Shown one piece after another: positions 26,225 to 34,444 of a stretch of DNA of 64,000 nucleotides. The stretch covers positions 186,001 to 250,000 of the forward strand of contig NZ_SZVO01000010.1 of assembly GCF_005280585.1 (NCBI RefSeq), written 5' to 3'. The notes beneath the pieces are model-generated. The model had not been told where the DNA came from and searched no databases. It saw nothing but the letters and a program-made list of their open reading frames with translations. Position 1 is the first letter of the stretch. Each line of letters begins with the position of its first letter. The DNA is from Dyadobacter frigoris (GTDB taxonomy: Bacteria; Bacteroidota; Bacteroidia; Cytophagales; Spirosomataceae). The translations under genes were made by a program, and so were the position numbers.

Positions 26225-27130
26225 TCAAAGCCATTCCCGTTTTTTAAACCAGTAATAAATGCAACCAGTCACACCACCCATCAAAAGCAGAACTCCGGGA
26301 TAACCGAACTTCATTTTTAACTCCGGCATAAATTCGAAATTCATTCCATAAATACCCACAATAAAAGTAAGAGGCATAAAAAAGACAGAAAAAATAGTCA
26401 GTACCCGAATAATTTCATTGGTGCGCTGGGAAGAAAGTGAAAAATAAATCGTCAATAAATGATTGGTATTTTCAAAAAGCGTATCGTAAATATTATGCAG
26501 TTTTACATAAAGATCACGTGTATCGCGGGTGTACGTATTACCCGGCTGATTATCGATCTTATCTACAATTTCATAAGTCAAAATAAGGATGCGGCGCGTC
26601 ACGTCCACTTTTCTTTTTAAATAATATAACCCTTCCAATAGCGACCGCTTTCTGTTTTTCAAAAACATGTTGGTTTCAAAAAATTCTATTTCCCTATTCA
26701 AATGTGCGGCATGGCTGTCGTAAGTTGCCAGGCCGGTTTTTATTATTTCATTGAGAATATGATGAGCCGATTTACAATAGTCAGATTTTATATATTCGTC
26801 TTTGATCTTTTCAGACTCCGGCCACGGCTTTTTATGAATCGTAATCACACGCTCTTCTTTCATAAAAATGGCAATTTTATCCGTCAGTTCTCTTACAGTA
26901 TCCGCCTGGTTTGCCACCTCACTGGTATGCAATCGTAAAATAATAAATATATCACCCTCAGTTCCCACAATTTCATACTTGGGAAGATGATCCGGCTGAA
27001 GACAGTCATTTACCGAAGATTCATGCAAATTGTATTTCCTGGCAATTTCGTGCAATTCGTCCGCAGTAGGATCGGTAACATCCAGCCACTCGAATGGATG
27101 TTCTGACTTATCCGCAAATGTTTTAATCAT
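26225..27130 (-). CDS. corA: CorA-family magnesium/cobalt transporter
   Basis: A 301-residue inner-membrane channel protein. A long cytosolic N-terminal domain carries the HESSVNDCLQPDHLPKYE and FIILRLH segments. A helical bundle precedes two C-terminal transmembrane helices, with the family signature YGMNFE at the mouth of the pore between helix 1 (IFSVFFMPLTFIVGI) and helix 2 (GVLLLMGGVTGCIYYW). The cytosolic KKREWL tail is typical. It acts as a pentamer for Mg2+ (and Co2+) uptake. It stands alone and shares a 207-base upstream region with the divergent alcohol dehydrogenase gene. Confidence 0.95.
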   Translation of the reverse strand: MIKTFADKSEHPFEWLDVTDPTADELHEIARKYNLHESSVNDCLQPDHLPKYEIVGTEGDIFIILRLHTSEVANQADTVRELTDKIAIFMKEERVITIHKKPWPESEKIKDEYIKSDYCKSAHHILNEIIKTGLATYDSHAAHLNREIEFFETNMFLKNRKRSLLEGLYYLKRKVDVTRRILILTYEIVDKIDNQPGNTYTRDTRDLYVKLHNIYDTLFENTNHLLTIYFSLSSQRTNEIIRVLTIFSVFFMPLTFIVGIYGMNFEFMPELKMKFGYPGVLLLMGGVTGCIYYWFKKREWL

Positions 27131-27337
27131 AAACTAATTCAATTTCAAAATTTAAAAGCAGTTTTCAGGAAGAATTCCATTCCCTCCCATTACTTACAAC
27201 TTTTATTCCAGCACAGAATAAAATACAAAAACACCTGGTTCAATGTCATAATTACAAATGACAATAATCATAAAAATGAGGCCTTGGTAAGTCGAACTTT
27301 ACAATTCGATATTAAAAAATCCTTAAATCAATCCGTT

Positions 27338-28372
27338 ATGTTACCAAAGAAAATGAAAGCCGCCGTTGTCCGTGAATTTGGGAAACCGCTTCAAATTGAA
27401 GAAATGCCGGTCAAGGAACCGGGAAGAAATCAGATTTTGGTCAAAGTAATTGCCAGCGGTGTTTGTCATACGGATTTGCACGCTACCGAGGGCGACTGGC
27501 CAGTAAAACCAAAGATGCCGCTTATTCCCGGACACGAAGGAATTGGTTATGTAGTAGCACTTGGTCCGGATGTCAACCAGGTTAAGGAAGGAGATATTGT
27601 GGGTGTGCCCTGGCTTTACAGTGCCTGCGGATGTTGTGAATTTTGTATAACGGGTTGGGAAACTTTATGCGAAACCCAAGAAAATGGTGGATATAGCGTG
27701 GATGGCAGTTATGCAGAGTATGTTATTGCTGATGCAAGATACGTGGCTCATTTGCCTTCCCATACAAATATGATTGAAATGGCGCCAATTCTTTGTGCCG
27801 GCGTTACGGTTTACAAAGGTTTAAAAGAAACGGAAACAAAAGCCGGCGAATGGGTCGCCATTTCTGGTATTGGAGGATTAGGACATTTAGCAGTTCAATA
27901 TGCCAAAGCCATGGGTATGCATGTGGCCGCGATCGATATTAGCAAAGACAAACTGGATCTTGCAAAAAAATTGGGTGCTGATTTAACAGTAAACGCTCTG
28001 GAACAGGATCCCGGCGAATTTCTAAAAAAAGAAACAGGTGGCATGCACGGCGTATTGGTTACTGCCGTCTCGCCTATTGCGTTCAAACAGGGAATTTCAG
28101 CACTGAGAAGAAAAGGAACAATCGCCTTAAACGGATTACCCCCGGGAAGTTTTGATTTGCCGATTTTCGAAACCGTTTTAAACCGATACACAGTAAGAGG
28201 TTCTATCGTCGGTACGCGAAAAGATCTTCAGGAAGCTGTTGAGTTTGCCCTCGATGGTAAAGTAAAAGCAACTGTGCATACTGCTAAACTGGAAGACATT
28301 AATTCTGTTTTTGACAAAATGAAAGCGGGTAAAATTGATGGAAGAGTGGTAATGACCATTGCGAATGCATAA
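27338..28372 (+). CDS. adhP: Zinc-dependent alcohol dehydrogenase, AdhP type
   Basis: A 344-residue medium-chain alcohol dehydrogenase. Catalytic zinc ligands are in SGVCHTDLHATEG and PLIPGHEG, and the four structural zinc cysteines are in CGCCEFCITGWETLC. The coenzyme-binding GIGGLGHLAVQYAKAMG lies near residue 176. The frame is open back to a TTG at 27284, but the ATG at 27338 gives MLPKKMKAAVVREFG, close to known AdhP starts. It oxidises ethanol or similar primary alcohols, or runs in reverse. It ends at a strong terminator. Confidence 0.93.
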   Translation: MLPKKMKAAVVREFGKPLQIEEMPVKEPGRNQILVKVIASGVCHTDLHATEGDWPVKPKMPLIPGHEGIGYVVALGPDVNQVKEGDIVGVPWLYSACGCCEFCITGWETLCETQENGGYSVDGSYAEYVIADARYVAHLPSHTNMIEMAPILCAGVTVYKGLKETETKAGEWVAISGIGGLGHLAVQYAKAMGMHVAAIDISKDKLDLAKKLGADLTVNALEQDPGEFLKKETGGMHGVLVTAVSPIAFKQGISALRRKGTIALNGLPPGSFDLPIFETVLNRYTVRGSIVGTRKDLQEAVEFALDGKVKATVHTAKLEDINSVFDKMKAGKIDGRVVMTIANA

Positions 28373-28376
28373 ATCA

Positions 28377-28419
28377 TCAGTTCGCCTGATATCTTTTGGC
28401 GAACTGATTTTCGTTTTTT
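28377..28419 (+). terminator. Terminator after the alcohol dehydrogenase
   Basis: A perfect 10-bp stem TCAGTTCGCC / GGCGAACTGA with an 11-nt loop starts 4 bases after the stop and is followed by TTTTCGTTTTTT. Confidence 0.9.
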
Positions 28420-28573
28420 GACATTTTCAAGTCAAAACAATAAGCACACCGAAAAATAAGAACACCGGAAGCCGGGCTTTTGCGTTACATTTACAAGAGA
28501 GCGTTTCCATTATTACTAAAAGGTTTTAATGTGAGGACTTTATAGATGATTTCTGCAACCCTAATTATAATTT

Positions 28574-29182
28574 ATGCCAAATTTAATAATCGTAAGACAT
28601 GGTCAATCCGAATGGAATTTACAGAACAAATTTACCGGCAGTACCGACATTGAGCTAACTTCTACCGGCGAAATGGAAGCAAGAAATGCTGGCAGATTAA
28701 TAAAAAAATATCCTCTGGATGAAGCCTACACTTCGGTATTGGTCAGAGCCATTCATACACTTACTATTATTCTTCAGGAGATCAACAAAACTTCAATTCC
28801 AGTAACCAAAACGGCTGCTTTTAATGAAAGAAGTTATGGCGATTTGCAGGGACTGGACAAACTTGAAATGACCAAAAAATACGGTTCTGCTCAGGTGCAG
28901 ACCTGGAGAAGAAGCTATGATGTAGTGCCTCCAAACGGAGAAAGTCTGAAAAATACTTACGACCGGGTTGTGCCTTATTACATCAAAGAAATTGAGCCAA
29001 AATTGAGAGCAAACAAAAACATCATCATTGTGGCTCACGGAAATAGTTTGCGGGCACTGATGATGTATCTCGAAAAAATAAGCGAAACTAAAATTTCGGA
29101 TGTTAACATTGCTACGGGCGTTCCGAGATTATATGAATTTGATTCGGGCTTAGGACTTTCGCAGGTTTCCTATATCCATTAA
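28574..29182 (+). CDS. gpmA: 2,3-bisphosphoglycerate-dependent phosphoglycerate mutase
   Basis: A 202-residue glycolytic enzyme that interconverts 3- and 2-phosphoglycerate through a phosphohistidine. The active-site motif is IVRHGQSEWNLQNKFTG with His9 as the phospho-carrier, followed by the NERSYGDLQG loop. The second catalytic His is in IIIVAHGNSLRAL. It is slightly shorter than the enterobacterial enzyme, a size normal for Bacteroidota. The gene stands alone between a terminator and a helicase gene that runs towards it. Confidence 0.93.
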   Translation: MPNLIIVRHGQSEWNLQNKFTGSTDIELTSTGEMEARNAGRLIKKYPLDEAYTSVLVRAIHTLTIILQEINKTSIPVTKTAAFNERSYGDLQGLDKLEMTKKYGSAQVQTWRRSYDVVPPNGESLKNTYDRVVPYYIKEIEPKLRANKNIIIVAHGNSLRALMMYLEKISETKISDVNIATGVPRLYEFDSGLGLSQVSYIH

Positions 29183-29198
29183 TCTACATTGCGTAAAA

Positions 29199-29288
29199 TT
29201 GTGGCATAATAATATTACAGCAGCAATTGTGATTGGCGGTATGGCAGGCACATTGGCGACTTATCTTTTGGTGTTGTGGGAGAGATAA
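29199..29288 (+). CDS. Possible 29-residue single-pass membrane peptide
   Basis: In the gap between gpmA and the helicase, a TTG-initiated frame encodes a hydrophobic peptide containing ITAAIVIGGMAGTLATYLLV and ending in WER, a plausible single transmembrane helix with a charged tail. It has no ATG start, no visible Shine-Dalgarno sequence, and the frame is open back into gpmA. It may be real or accidental. Confidence 0.2.
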   Translation: MWHNNITAAIVIGGMAGTLATYLLVLWER

Positions 29289-29331
29289 ATTGAGAGCGAA
29301 ACTACCTACGGTGAGAGAGAATATTTCTCTT

Positions 29332-31263
29332 TCATAAATCAGCAAATTCCCAGGCACTCTGATAAGCATCCAACTTTTCAGCGTAGGTAATAAAATCCGA
29401 ATAAAAAGGTAATTGAGATAATGTTGCGCTATCACCGATCACGACCAGCTTTTTTCTGGCACGGGTCATAGCTACATTCATTCTTCGAATATCTGATAAA
29501 AATCCAATTTCTCCTTCGGCATTACTTCTTGTCATGCTGATATATACAACGTCACGCTCCTGCCCCTGGAAACTATCAATAGTGTTGACTGAAATTTTAT
29601 CACCATAAATCTGAAGAGCCGGGCTATGAAGCAACTGCTCCTTCAAAATATAAATTTGCTGTTTATATGGAGAAATTACCGCAATACCCGGAAAGTTTTC
29701 GATTGTATATAACGACTTTCCATCCGCACCTGTTTTGGCTGCAAGTTCGGCAACCAACTGACCAAGATGCTTGAATAGAAAGGCTGCTTCTTCCGGATTT
29801 GTTGAACTTGTTCCTTCCGGTTTTTCATCAAAACCACAGCCCGCGGTATCAATAAAAGCGAGCGGAGCGGCTTCCGGAAATAATACATGATGAGCAACTG
29901 AGATATTCGCTTTCAGTTTATCCTCATAAAATACTCTTGAAGAATATCCCATAATCTGCTCATTCATACGGTATTGCTCTTCCAAAAGCGTCACTGATTC
30001 AGGGTGCTGAGCTACGCATTTTTCCAGTAAGGTAGTCGCCAGACCTTTTTTCGCCGCTTCATTTGATTTAATGGTTGGCGAAAGCTGACAATGATCACCA
30101 GCCAAAATTACTTTCCGGGCTTTTAAAATCGGCACCCAGCATGCAGGTTCCAATGCTTGTCCCGCTTCATCAATGACAACGGTGTTATATTTCAAATTAC
30201 GAACGGTGTAATGATTTGAACCAACAAGCGTCGCCGTGATCACCTGGGCTTTTGCTACCAAATCATCAATAATATATTGCTCGGATTTTCCGACATCTTT
30301 CATTATTCTGTGTGCTTCATCAAAAAGTGCTTTGCGCTGATCCCGTTCCGCTTTTCCAAAACTCCGCTTGTACTTATGAGCCATGTTTTTATACTCATTT
30401 GCCTGCTTTTTGAGCGTTTTCATATCTTTCATTCCCGGATGGGCAGACATTTTACTATCCAGCGTCAAGGACATAAGTCGCTCCGAAACTCGGGCCGGAT
30501 TTCCGACACGAAGTACATTTAAACCCTGATCAGAAAGTTTTTCACTCAATAAATCCACAGCAGTATTACTTGGCGCAACAACCAGAATTTGCTTTTTATC
30601 CTGTTTGATTAAAGCCTTAATCGCTTCAACCAACGTCGTAGTTTTACCCGTTCCGGGAGGACCATGCACAACAGCAAGTTCATTGGCTGCCAAAATTTTA
30701 TTAACCGCAGATTGCTGGGAAGAATTTAATTTTGGAAAAACATAAGGTGGAATTTCCTTTTTGAAAGTTGGCTCTTTTTCTCCGGTGAGGATTTTCACCA
30801 AACGCCCTTCATCCGTTTTTTCGTCAACAGCAGATGCAGTTTTAAGCGCATTTTGCATTTCATCATAACTGTTGTCATCAAAAAGTAAATCAATGCCCAG
30901 TTTTCCGTCGCGGGACCAATCAGGTAATTCATCCGTGCGCAGTGTGATTTTCAGCCGGTTACCGCTTTGATGCGTTATCGTTCCCTCAACTCTGTCCTTT
31001 TTTGGTTCATGATTGGAAAACAAAACCGCTGGCATTCCGAATCTCAGCTGATGTGAAATATCCTGATGCGTTGTCCGCTCCACCTCAACGGTAACATAGT
31101 CTCCCCGGCTCATTTCCTGTCCGCGAATTGCAATCGGATACCAGGCAAGTCCGTTTGTCCTTCGTTCAGAAACGGAAGTTGATTCAGTAAGTTTAAGATA
31201 AGATTGACGGTCTTCCTCTCTTTCTATTTTTAATAAATCAAGCAGCTTTTTAAAATATTCCAT
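29332..31263 (-). CDS. UPF1/IGHMBP2-like superfamily 1 helicase
   Basis: A 643-residue ATP-dependent DNA/RNA helicase of the SF1B, DNA2/NAM7 type. A beta-barrel-like N-terminal domain (about 1-150) precedes Walker A GPPGTGKTTT, motif Ia APSNTAVDLL, motif II VIDEAGQALEP, motif III LAGDHCQLSPT, motif IV region EEQYRMNEQIM, motif V SVNTIDSFQGQERDVV and motif VI RRMNVAMTRARKKLVVIG. It is expressed alone and its start is 60 bases from the AraC operator. The full motif set indicates an active enzyme. The role is probably nucleic-acid unwinding in repair or RNA metabolism. Confidence 0.93.
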   Translation of the reverse strand: MEYFKKLLDLLKIEREEDRQSYLKLTESTSVSERRTNGLAWYPIAIRGQEMSRGDYVTVEVERTTHQDISHQLRFGMPAVLFSNHEPKKDRVEGTITHQSGNRLKITLRTDELPDWSRDGKLGIDLLFDDNSYDEMQNALKTASAVDEKTDEGRLVKILTGEKEPTFKKEIPPYVFPKLNSSQQSAVNKILAANELAVVHGPPGTGKTTTLVEAIKALIKQDKKQILVVAPSNTAVDLLSEKLSDQGLNVLRVGNPARVSERLMSLTLDSKMSAHPGMKDMKTLKKQANEYKNMAHKYKRSFGKAERDQRKALFDEAHRIMKDVGKSEQYIIDDLVAKAQVITATLVGSNHYTVRNLKYNTVVIDEAGQALEPACWVPILKARKVILAGDHCQLSPTIKSNEAAKKGLATTLLEKCVAQHPESVTLLEEQYRMNEQIMGYSSRVFYEDKLKANISVAHHVLFPEAAPLAFIDTAGCGFDEKPEGTSSTNPEEAAFLFKHLGQLVAELAAKTGADGKSLYTIENFPGIAVISPYKQQIYILKEQLLHSPALQIYGDKISVNTIDSFQGQERDVVYISMTRSNAEGEIGFLSDIRRMNVAMTRARKKLVVIGDSATLSQLPFYSDFITYAEKLDAYQSAWEFADL

Positions 31264-31323
31264 GCTGCAAAGGTAAACAATAGCAAAAGTAATGCGAGTA
31301 ATTTAGGTTGATATGATAAATAA

Positions 31324-31361
31324 TGTTTGAATTTCGCAATCTTCTGTTTGTTTTCAGCAAT
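31324..31361 (+). promoter_or_regulatory. AraC-type operator, two 17-bp direct repeats (site A)
   Basis: Half-sites TGTTTGAATTTCGCAAT (31324-31340) and TGTTTGTTTTCAGCAAT (31345-31361) are separated by 4 bp, a 21-bp period of two helical turns, as in classical AraC I1/I2 sites. The same arrangement occurs at 32515-32552. Site A precedes the AraC gene and overlaps the region upstream of the helicase start. Confidence 0.78.
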
Positions 31362-31381
31362 TTATTAATCCTGTTTGCTAT

Positions 31382-31389
31382 TACTTTTG
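31382..31389 (+). promoter_or_regulatory. -7 element TACTTTTG of the AraC promoter
   Basis: The sequence fits the Bacteroidota -7 consensus TAnnTTTG. It starts 20 bp beyond operator half-site 2, so the operator would overlap the -33 position, as expected for an activator. The same layout is seen at the SDR promoter. Confidence 0.65.
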
Positions 31390-31449
31390 TATTGATGAAA
31401 TGACTTAAAATATCAATCTAAATTTTGTCAGATAATTCTAAATCCGGCC

Positions 31450-32352
31450 ATGATAACAAGCACTGAATCCATCGAAGAATTTTACAAAGGAAAATTCAAT
31501 TATTTGCCTGAAAATCTGCAACAGGAATTGGGGCATTTCAATGTTTTCCGACTGGAAGACTGTATCGGCCACCCGGTAAGATACAGTCGAAGGGATTTTT
31601 ATAAAATCAGTTTGATCAGAGGTAAAAACATATACCATTACGCCGACAAAAGTGTTGAAGTTGAAGGTAGCACACTGATATTTTTCAATCCACAAATTCC
31701 TTATACGATACTGACTGAAAACTCTCACGAAGATCTGACAGGTCATTTCTGTATTTTCAAGGAATTCTTTTTTACAGAAAAGATGAGAGGCGGGATTGGT
31801 GACCTTCCCATGTTTACTCCCGGAAACAAGCCATCCTATTCGCTGACGCCGGAGCAGGATGTACATGTAACGCAGATCTTTCAGAAAATGAGAGAAGAAC
31901 TCGATTCGGATTACCGATTCAAATATGATTTGATCCGCAACTATGTAACGGAACTGATTCATTATGCGCTAAAAATGGAGCCGACTGAAATGTTATATCA
32001 GCACGCTGATGCCAACACGCGAATTACCTCTATTTTCGCTGAATTACTGGAGAGACAGTTTCCGATCGAATCGCCGTCACAGCGCTTTACAATGCGTTCG
32101 GCTCAGGATTATGCCGAAAAACTTTCGGTTCATGTCAACCATTTGAACAGAGCATTAAAAGCAACGACCGGAAAAACCACTTCCCACCATATTGCAGAAA
32201 GAATTACCAACGAAGCAAAAGCGCTACTTAAACATTCGAACTGGAATATTTCAGAGATCAGCTATTGCCTGGGCTTCGAAGAAGCTGCGCATTTCAATAA
32301 TTTTTTCAAAAAGCAGACAGAAATTACCCCAACTGCTTTTCGTTCGATTTAA
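31450..32352 (+). CDS. AraC-family transcriptional regulator (SDR-linked)
   Basis: A 300-residue regulator. The N-terminal cupin-like domain (FYKISLIRGKNIYHYADKS, STLIFFNPQIPYTI) probably binds a small ligand. The C-terminal domain (about 200-300) has two helix-turn-helix units: DYAEKLSVHVNHLNRALKA and WNISEISYCLGFEEAAHFNNFFKK, ending TPTAFRSI. It is upstream of a short-chain dehydrogenase in the same direction. Both genes have the same direct-repeat operator, so it probably activates itself and that dehydrogenase. The inducer is not known. Confidence 0.92.
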   Translation: MITSTESIEEFYKGKFNYLPENLQQELGHFNVFRLEDCIGHPVRYSRRDFYKISLIRGKNIYHYADKSVEVEGSTLIFFNPQIPYTILTENSHEDLTGHFCIFKEFFFTEKMRGGIGDLPMFTPGNKPSYSLTPEQDVHVTQIFQKMREELDSDYRFKYDLIRNYVTELIHYALKMEPTEMLYQHADANTRITSIFAELLERQFPIESPSQRFTMRSAQDYAEKLSVHVNHLNRALKATTGKTTSHHIAERITNEAKALLKHSNWNISEISYCLGFEEAAHFNNFFKKQTEITPTAFRSI

Positions 32353-32372
32353 ATACGAGAAAATCATATATC

Positions 32373-32409
32373 AAATTGCCAGTCTGAAATATCGGGCTGG
32401 CAATTTTTA
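32373..32409 (+). terminator. Terminator after the AraC gene
   Basis: AAATTGCCAG and CTGGCAATTT form a 10-bp stem around a 14-nt loop, followed by TTTTT. It separates the AraC gene from the SDR gene, which therefore needs its own promoter. Confidence 0.82.
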
Positions 32410-32514
32410 GTTGGAATTAGTAATAAAGAGAAACGCTGACTACACAATAAATCTGAAATTGCATTTACAAACAATTTCAGATTTCCTGGTTCAAACATTC
32501 AAGCAAAAACCAAT

Positions 32515-32552
32515 TGTTTGAATTTCGTAATCATTGGTTTGCCATCCGCAAT
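32515..32552 (+). promoter_or_regulatory. AraC-type operator, two 17-bp direct repeats (site B)
   Basis: TGTTTGAATTTCGTAAT (32515-32531) and GGTTTGCCATCCGCAAT (32536-32552), again 4 bp apart with a 21-bp period. The first half-site differs from site A half-site 1 at one position. It lies 57 bp upstream of the SDR start codon. Confidence 0.78.
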
Positions 32553-32573
32553 GTCTCGCTTGAAACCCCACAT

Positions 32574-32581
32574 TACCTTTG
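32574..32581 (+). promoter_or_regulatory. -7 element TACCTTTG of the SDR promoter
   Basis: Matches TAnnTTTG and starts 21 bp after operator site B, nearly the same offset as at the AraC promoter (20 bp). The start codon is 27 bp further on. Confidence 0.65.
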
Positions 32582-32608
32582 TTTCATCAAATTAAAACAT
32601 CGAAACAA

Positions 32609-33457
32609 ATGGAAAATCAAAAAGTATGGTTCGTAACAGGTGCTTCAAAAGGCCTTGGACTTTCACTCGTAAAACAATTATTATCAGCCGGATACAACGT
32701 AGCAGCAACATCCAGAACTGTTGATTCACTTAGCAAAGCCGTTGGGACAGAAGAATCTGAAAACTTTCTTCCTCTCGAAGTCAGCATTACAACCGAGCAA
32801 AGTGTGAAAGATGCAGTATCAAAAACAATAGAAAAATTTGGAACAATTGACGTTCTGGTAAATAATGCCGGTTACGGTTTATTTGGTGCTGTGGAAGAAT
32901 TAAGCGACGAAGAAACCCGCCGGAATTTCGACATTAATGTCTTTGGCTCACTGAATGTGATTCGCCAGATACTGCCGTATATGCGAGCGAAAGGTTCTGG
33001 TAAAATCTTTAATATCTCTTCAATTGGAGGATTCACAGCTGATTTCCCGGGCGTTGGAATCTATTGTTCAACCAAATTTGCAGTCGCTGGTTTCACAGAA
33101 GCGCTTGCTTCGGAAGTGAAAGAATTAGGAATCTCTGCCACAGTTGTTTATCCAGGTTATTTTCGCACAGACTTTTTATCAAGTGAGTCCATGGTTGCTC
33201 CTAAAAATGCAATCGAGGATTATGCCGGAGCACGTGCATCTGTACAAGCGCATGAAAATGAAATCGCAGGAAATCAGCCTGGAGATCCTCAAAAAGCAGT
33301 TGCTGTTTTGATAAAGATTGCTTCGGAAGAGAATACGCCCGTACACCTTTTCCTTGGCAAGGATTCGTATGAAATGGCTCAGGGAAAAATCCAAACAATG
33401 ACTAAAAATCTTGAAGAATATAAAGCCATTACGGTTTCGACAGATTTTGATTCCTGA
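32609..33457 (+). CDS. Short-chain dehydrogenase/reductase
   Basis: A 282-residue classical SDR oxidoreductase. The coenzyme motif is TGASKGLGLS near residue 10, followed by NNAGYG (about 82-87) and the catalytic Ser (NISSIGG) and YxxxK (YCSTKFA) residues. The 'YPGYFRTDF' segment is typical of the family with NADP preference. The substrate is unknown. The frame is open back to a TTG at 32579 but the ATG at 32609 begins with MENQKVWFVTGASKG and is preferred. The upstream AraC gene and shared operator point to inducible control. Confidence 0.92.
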   Translation: MENQKVWFVTGASKGLGLSLVKQLLSAGYNVAATSRTVDSLSKAVGTEESENFLPLEVSITTEQSVKDAVSKTIEKFGTIDVLVNNAGYGLFGAVEELSDEETRRNFDINVFGSLNVIRQILPYMRAKGSGKIFNISSIGGFTADFPGVGIYCSTKFAVAGFTEALASEVKELGISATVVYPGYFRTDFLSSESMVAPKNAIEDYAGARASVQAHENEIAGNQPGDPQKAVAVLIKIASEENTPVHLFLGKDSYEMAQGKIQTMTKNLEEYKAITVSTDFDS

Positions 33458-33480
33458 GAAAAAAAACACTATCGATATAG

Positions 33481-33585
33481 ATGGAAAAGAAAGAATTTCA
33501 TATGGGGATGTGGGTTATAAAACGTTCTGATTTCAAAGACGGCATTCTTTATCATGCCCGAATAATATTATACAAAGAACAATAG
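33481..33585 (+). CDS. Possible 34-residue protein after the SDR gene
   Basis: An ATG frame starts 24 bases after the SDR stop and encodes MEKKEFHMGMWVIKRSDFKD and fourteen further residues, mixed charged and hydrophobic. It runs in the SDR direction and ends 14 bases before a terminator. Nothing similar is known to me. Its size and position allow a real small protein but chance is equally possible. Confidence 0.3.
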   Translation: MEKKEFHMGMWVIKRSDFKDGILYHARIILYKEQ

Positions 33586-33598
33586 CCGTACTTATTTT

Positions 33599-33638
33599 GC
33601 AGAAAAAAACCACCTCTCAAAAGGTGGTTTTTTTCTGC
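33599..33638. terminator. Bidirectional terminator overlapping the sulfotransferase 3' end
   Basis: A perfect 17-bp stem (GCAGAAAAAAACCACCT and AGGTGGTTTTTTTCTGC) with a 6-nt loop. The stop codon and last residues of the sulfotransferase gene (QKKTTF) lie inside the hairpin, so this end is coding and terminator at once. Confidence 0.9.
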
Positions 33639-34444
33639 AAAATCGTCTCAATTTTTTCAGCTTCCTCCATCAGCGCTTTATCTATAAACCGGCTTGTATT
33701 AATTTCTTTACTTATCAGTTTCGGTTTGTAAATCTCTTTGAATCCGACGTAATCCAGGTTAAAATTCCAATGCTTGGTTAACTTTTTAAAAACGTCCTTA
33801 TCAGAATCTAACAACGCACCAAAGTTTACTACTGTATAGTTTTCCTTTGACAGACGTGACATTGATTTCAATATCTCTTTGTTATACAAAATCCAGATTT
33901 TCAAAAAGTTAGTGGCCCGTTCTTTGCACAATTCCTGGATTCTTCTTTGCACTTCCAGCTTCTTGCGGTAGCCTTTAAACAATCCTTTTATAACGATATC
34001 ATCCGACGGATAGATAACTTTATACGTTCTGCTGATTAATGAACTTACAGTAGATTTCCAATCCCGGAAAACGACCAGATAATACGCTTCCGGTAATAAA
34101 TCTTCGTAATCTCTGAGAAAAAGACAGGTCCTTGGATCCTTCCATCCCCATTCTTTTGACGAACTGTTTTTCTTTGAAATAATACTTTGTAAAAACTCCC
34201 TTTCTTCCAGCACTAACCCCGGAACCGGCGTTTCGGTAAAACCTGAATCTTCTATATTTTTATTTCTCAAAATCTGCTTCTGCGCCTCATAAAAGTCTAT
34301 ATCTTCATAATGCCCATCGTCATTGCCTATTCCCGCACCCAAAAGATTTTCACCAACATTTAAGCCACAACGATATAACCACTGCGTTGTCAATGACGTA
34401 CCAGACCGGTGCATTCCGGCAATAATCAGTGTTTTATTTTGCAT
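33617..34444 (-). CDS. Sulfotransferase
   Basis: A 275-residue PAPS-dependent sulfotransferase. The 5'-phosphosulfate loop is IIAGMHRSGTSLTTQWL (about 7-23), and the 3'-phosphate-binding segment is YLVVFRDWKSTVSSLISR near residue 128. It would move sulfate from PAPS to a hydroxyl or amine of a saccharide or other small molecule. Its start overlaps the end of cysC by 11 bases, so a kinase that makes PAPS and the enzyme that uses it are made together. The acceptor is unknown; no glycosyltransferase or ATP sulfurylase gene is adjacent. Confidence 0.87.
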   Translation of the reverse strand: MQNKTLIIAGMHRSGTSLTTQWLYRCGLNVGENLLGAGIGNDDGHYEDIDFYEAQKQILRNKNIEDSGFTETPVPGLVLEEREFLQSIISKKNSSSKEWGWKDPRTCLFLRDYEDLLPEAYYLVVFRDWKSTVSSLISRTYKVIYPSDDIVIKGLFKGYRKKLEVQRRIQELCKERATNFLKIWILYNKEILKSMSRLSKENYTVVNFGALLDSDKDVFKKLTKHWNFNLDYVGFKEIYKPKLISKEINTSRFIDKALMEEAEKIETILQKKTTF

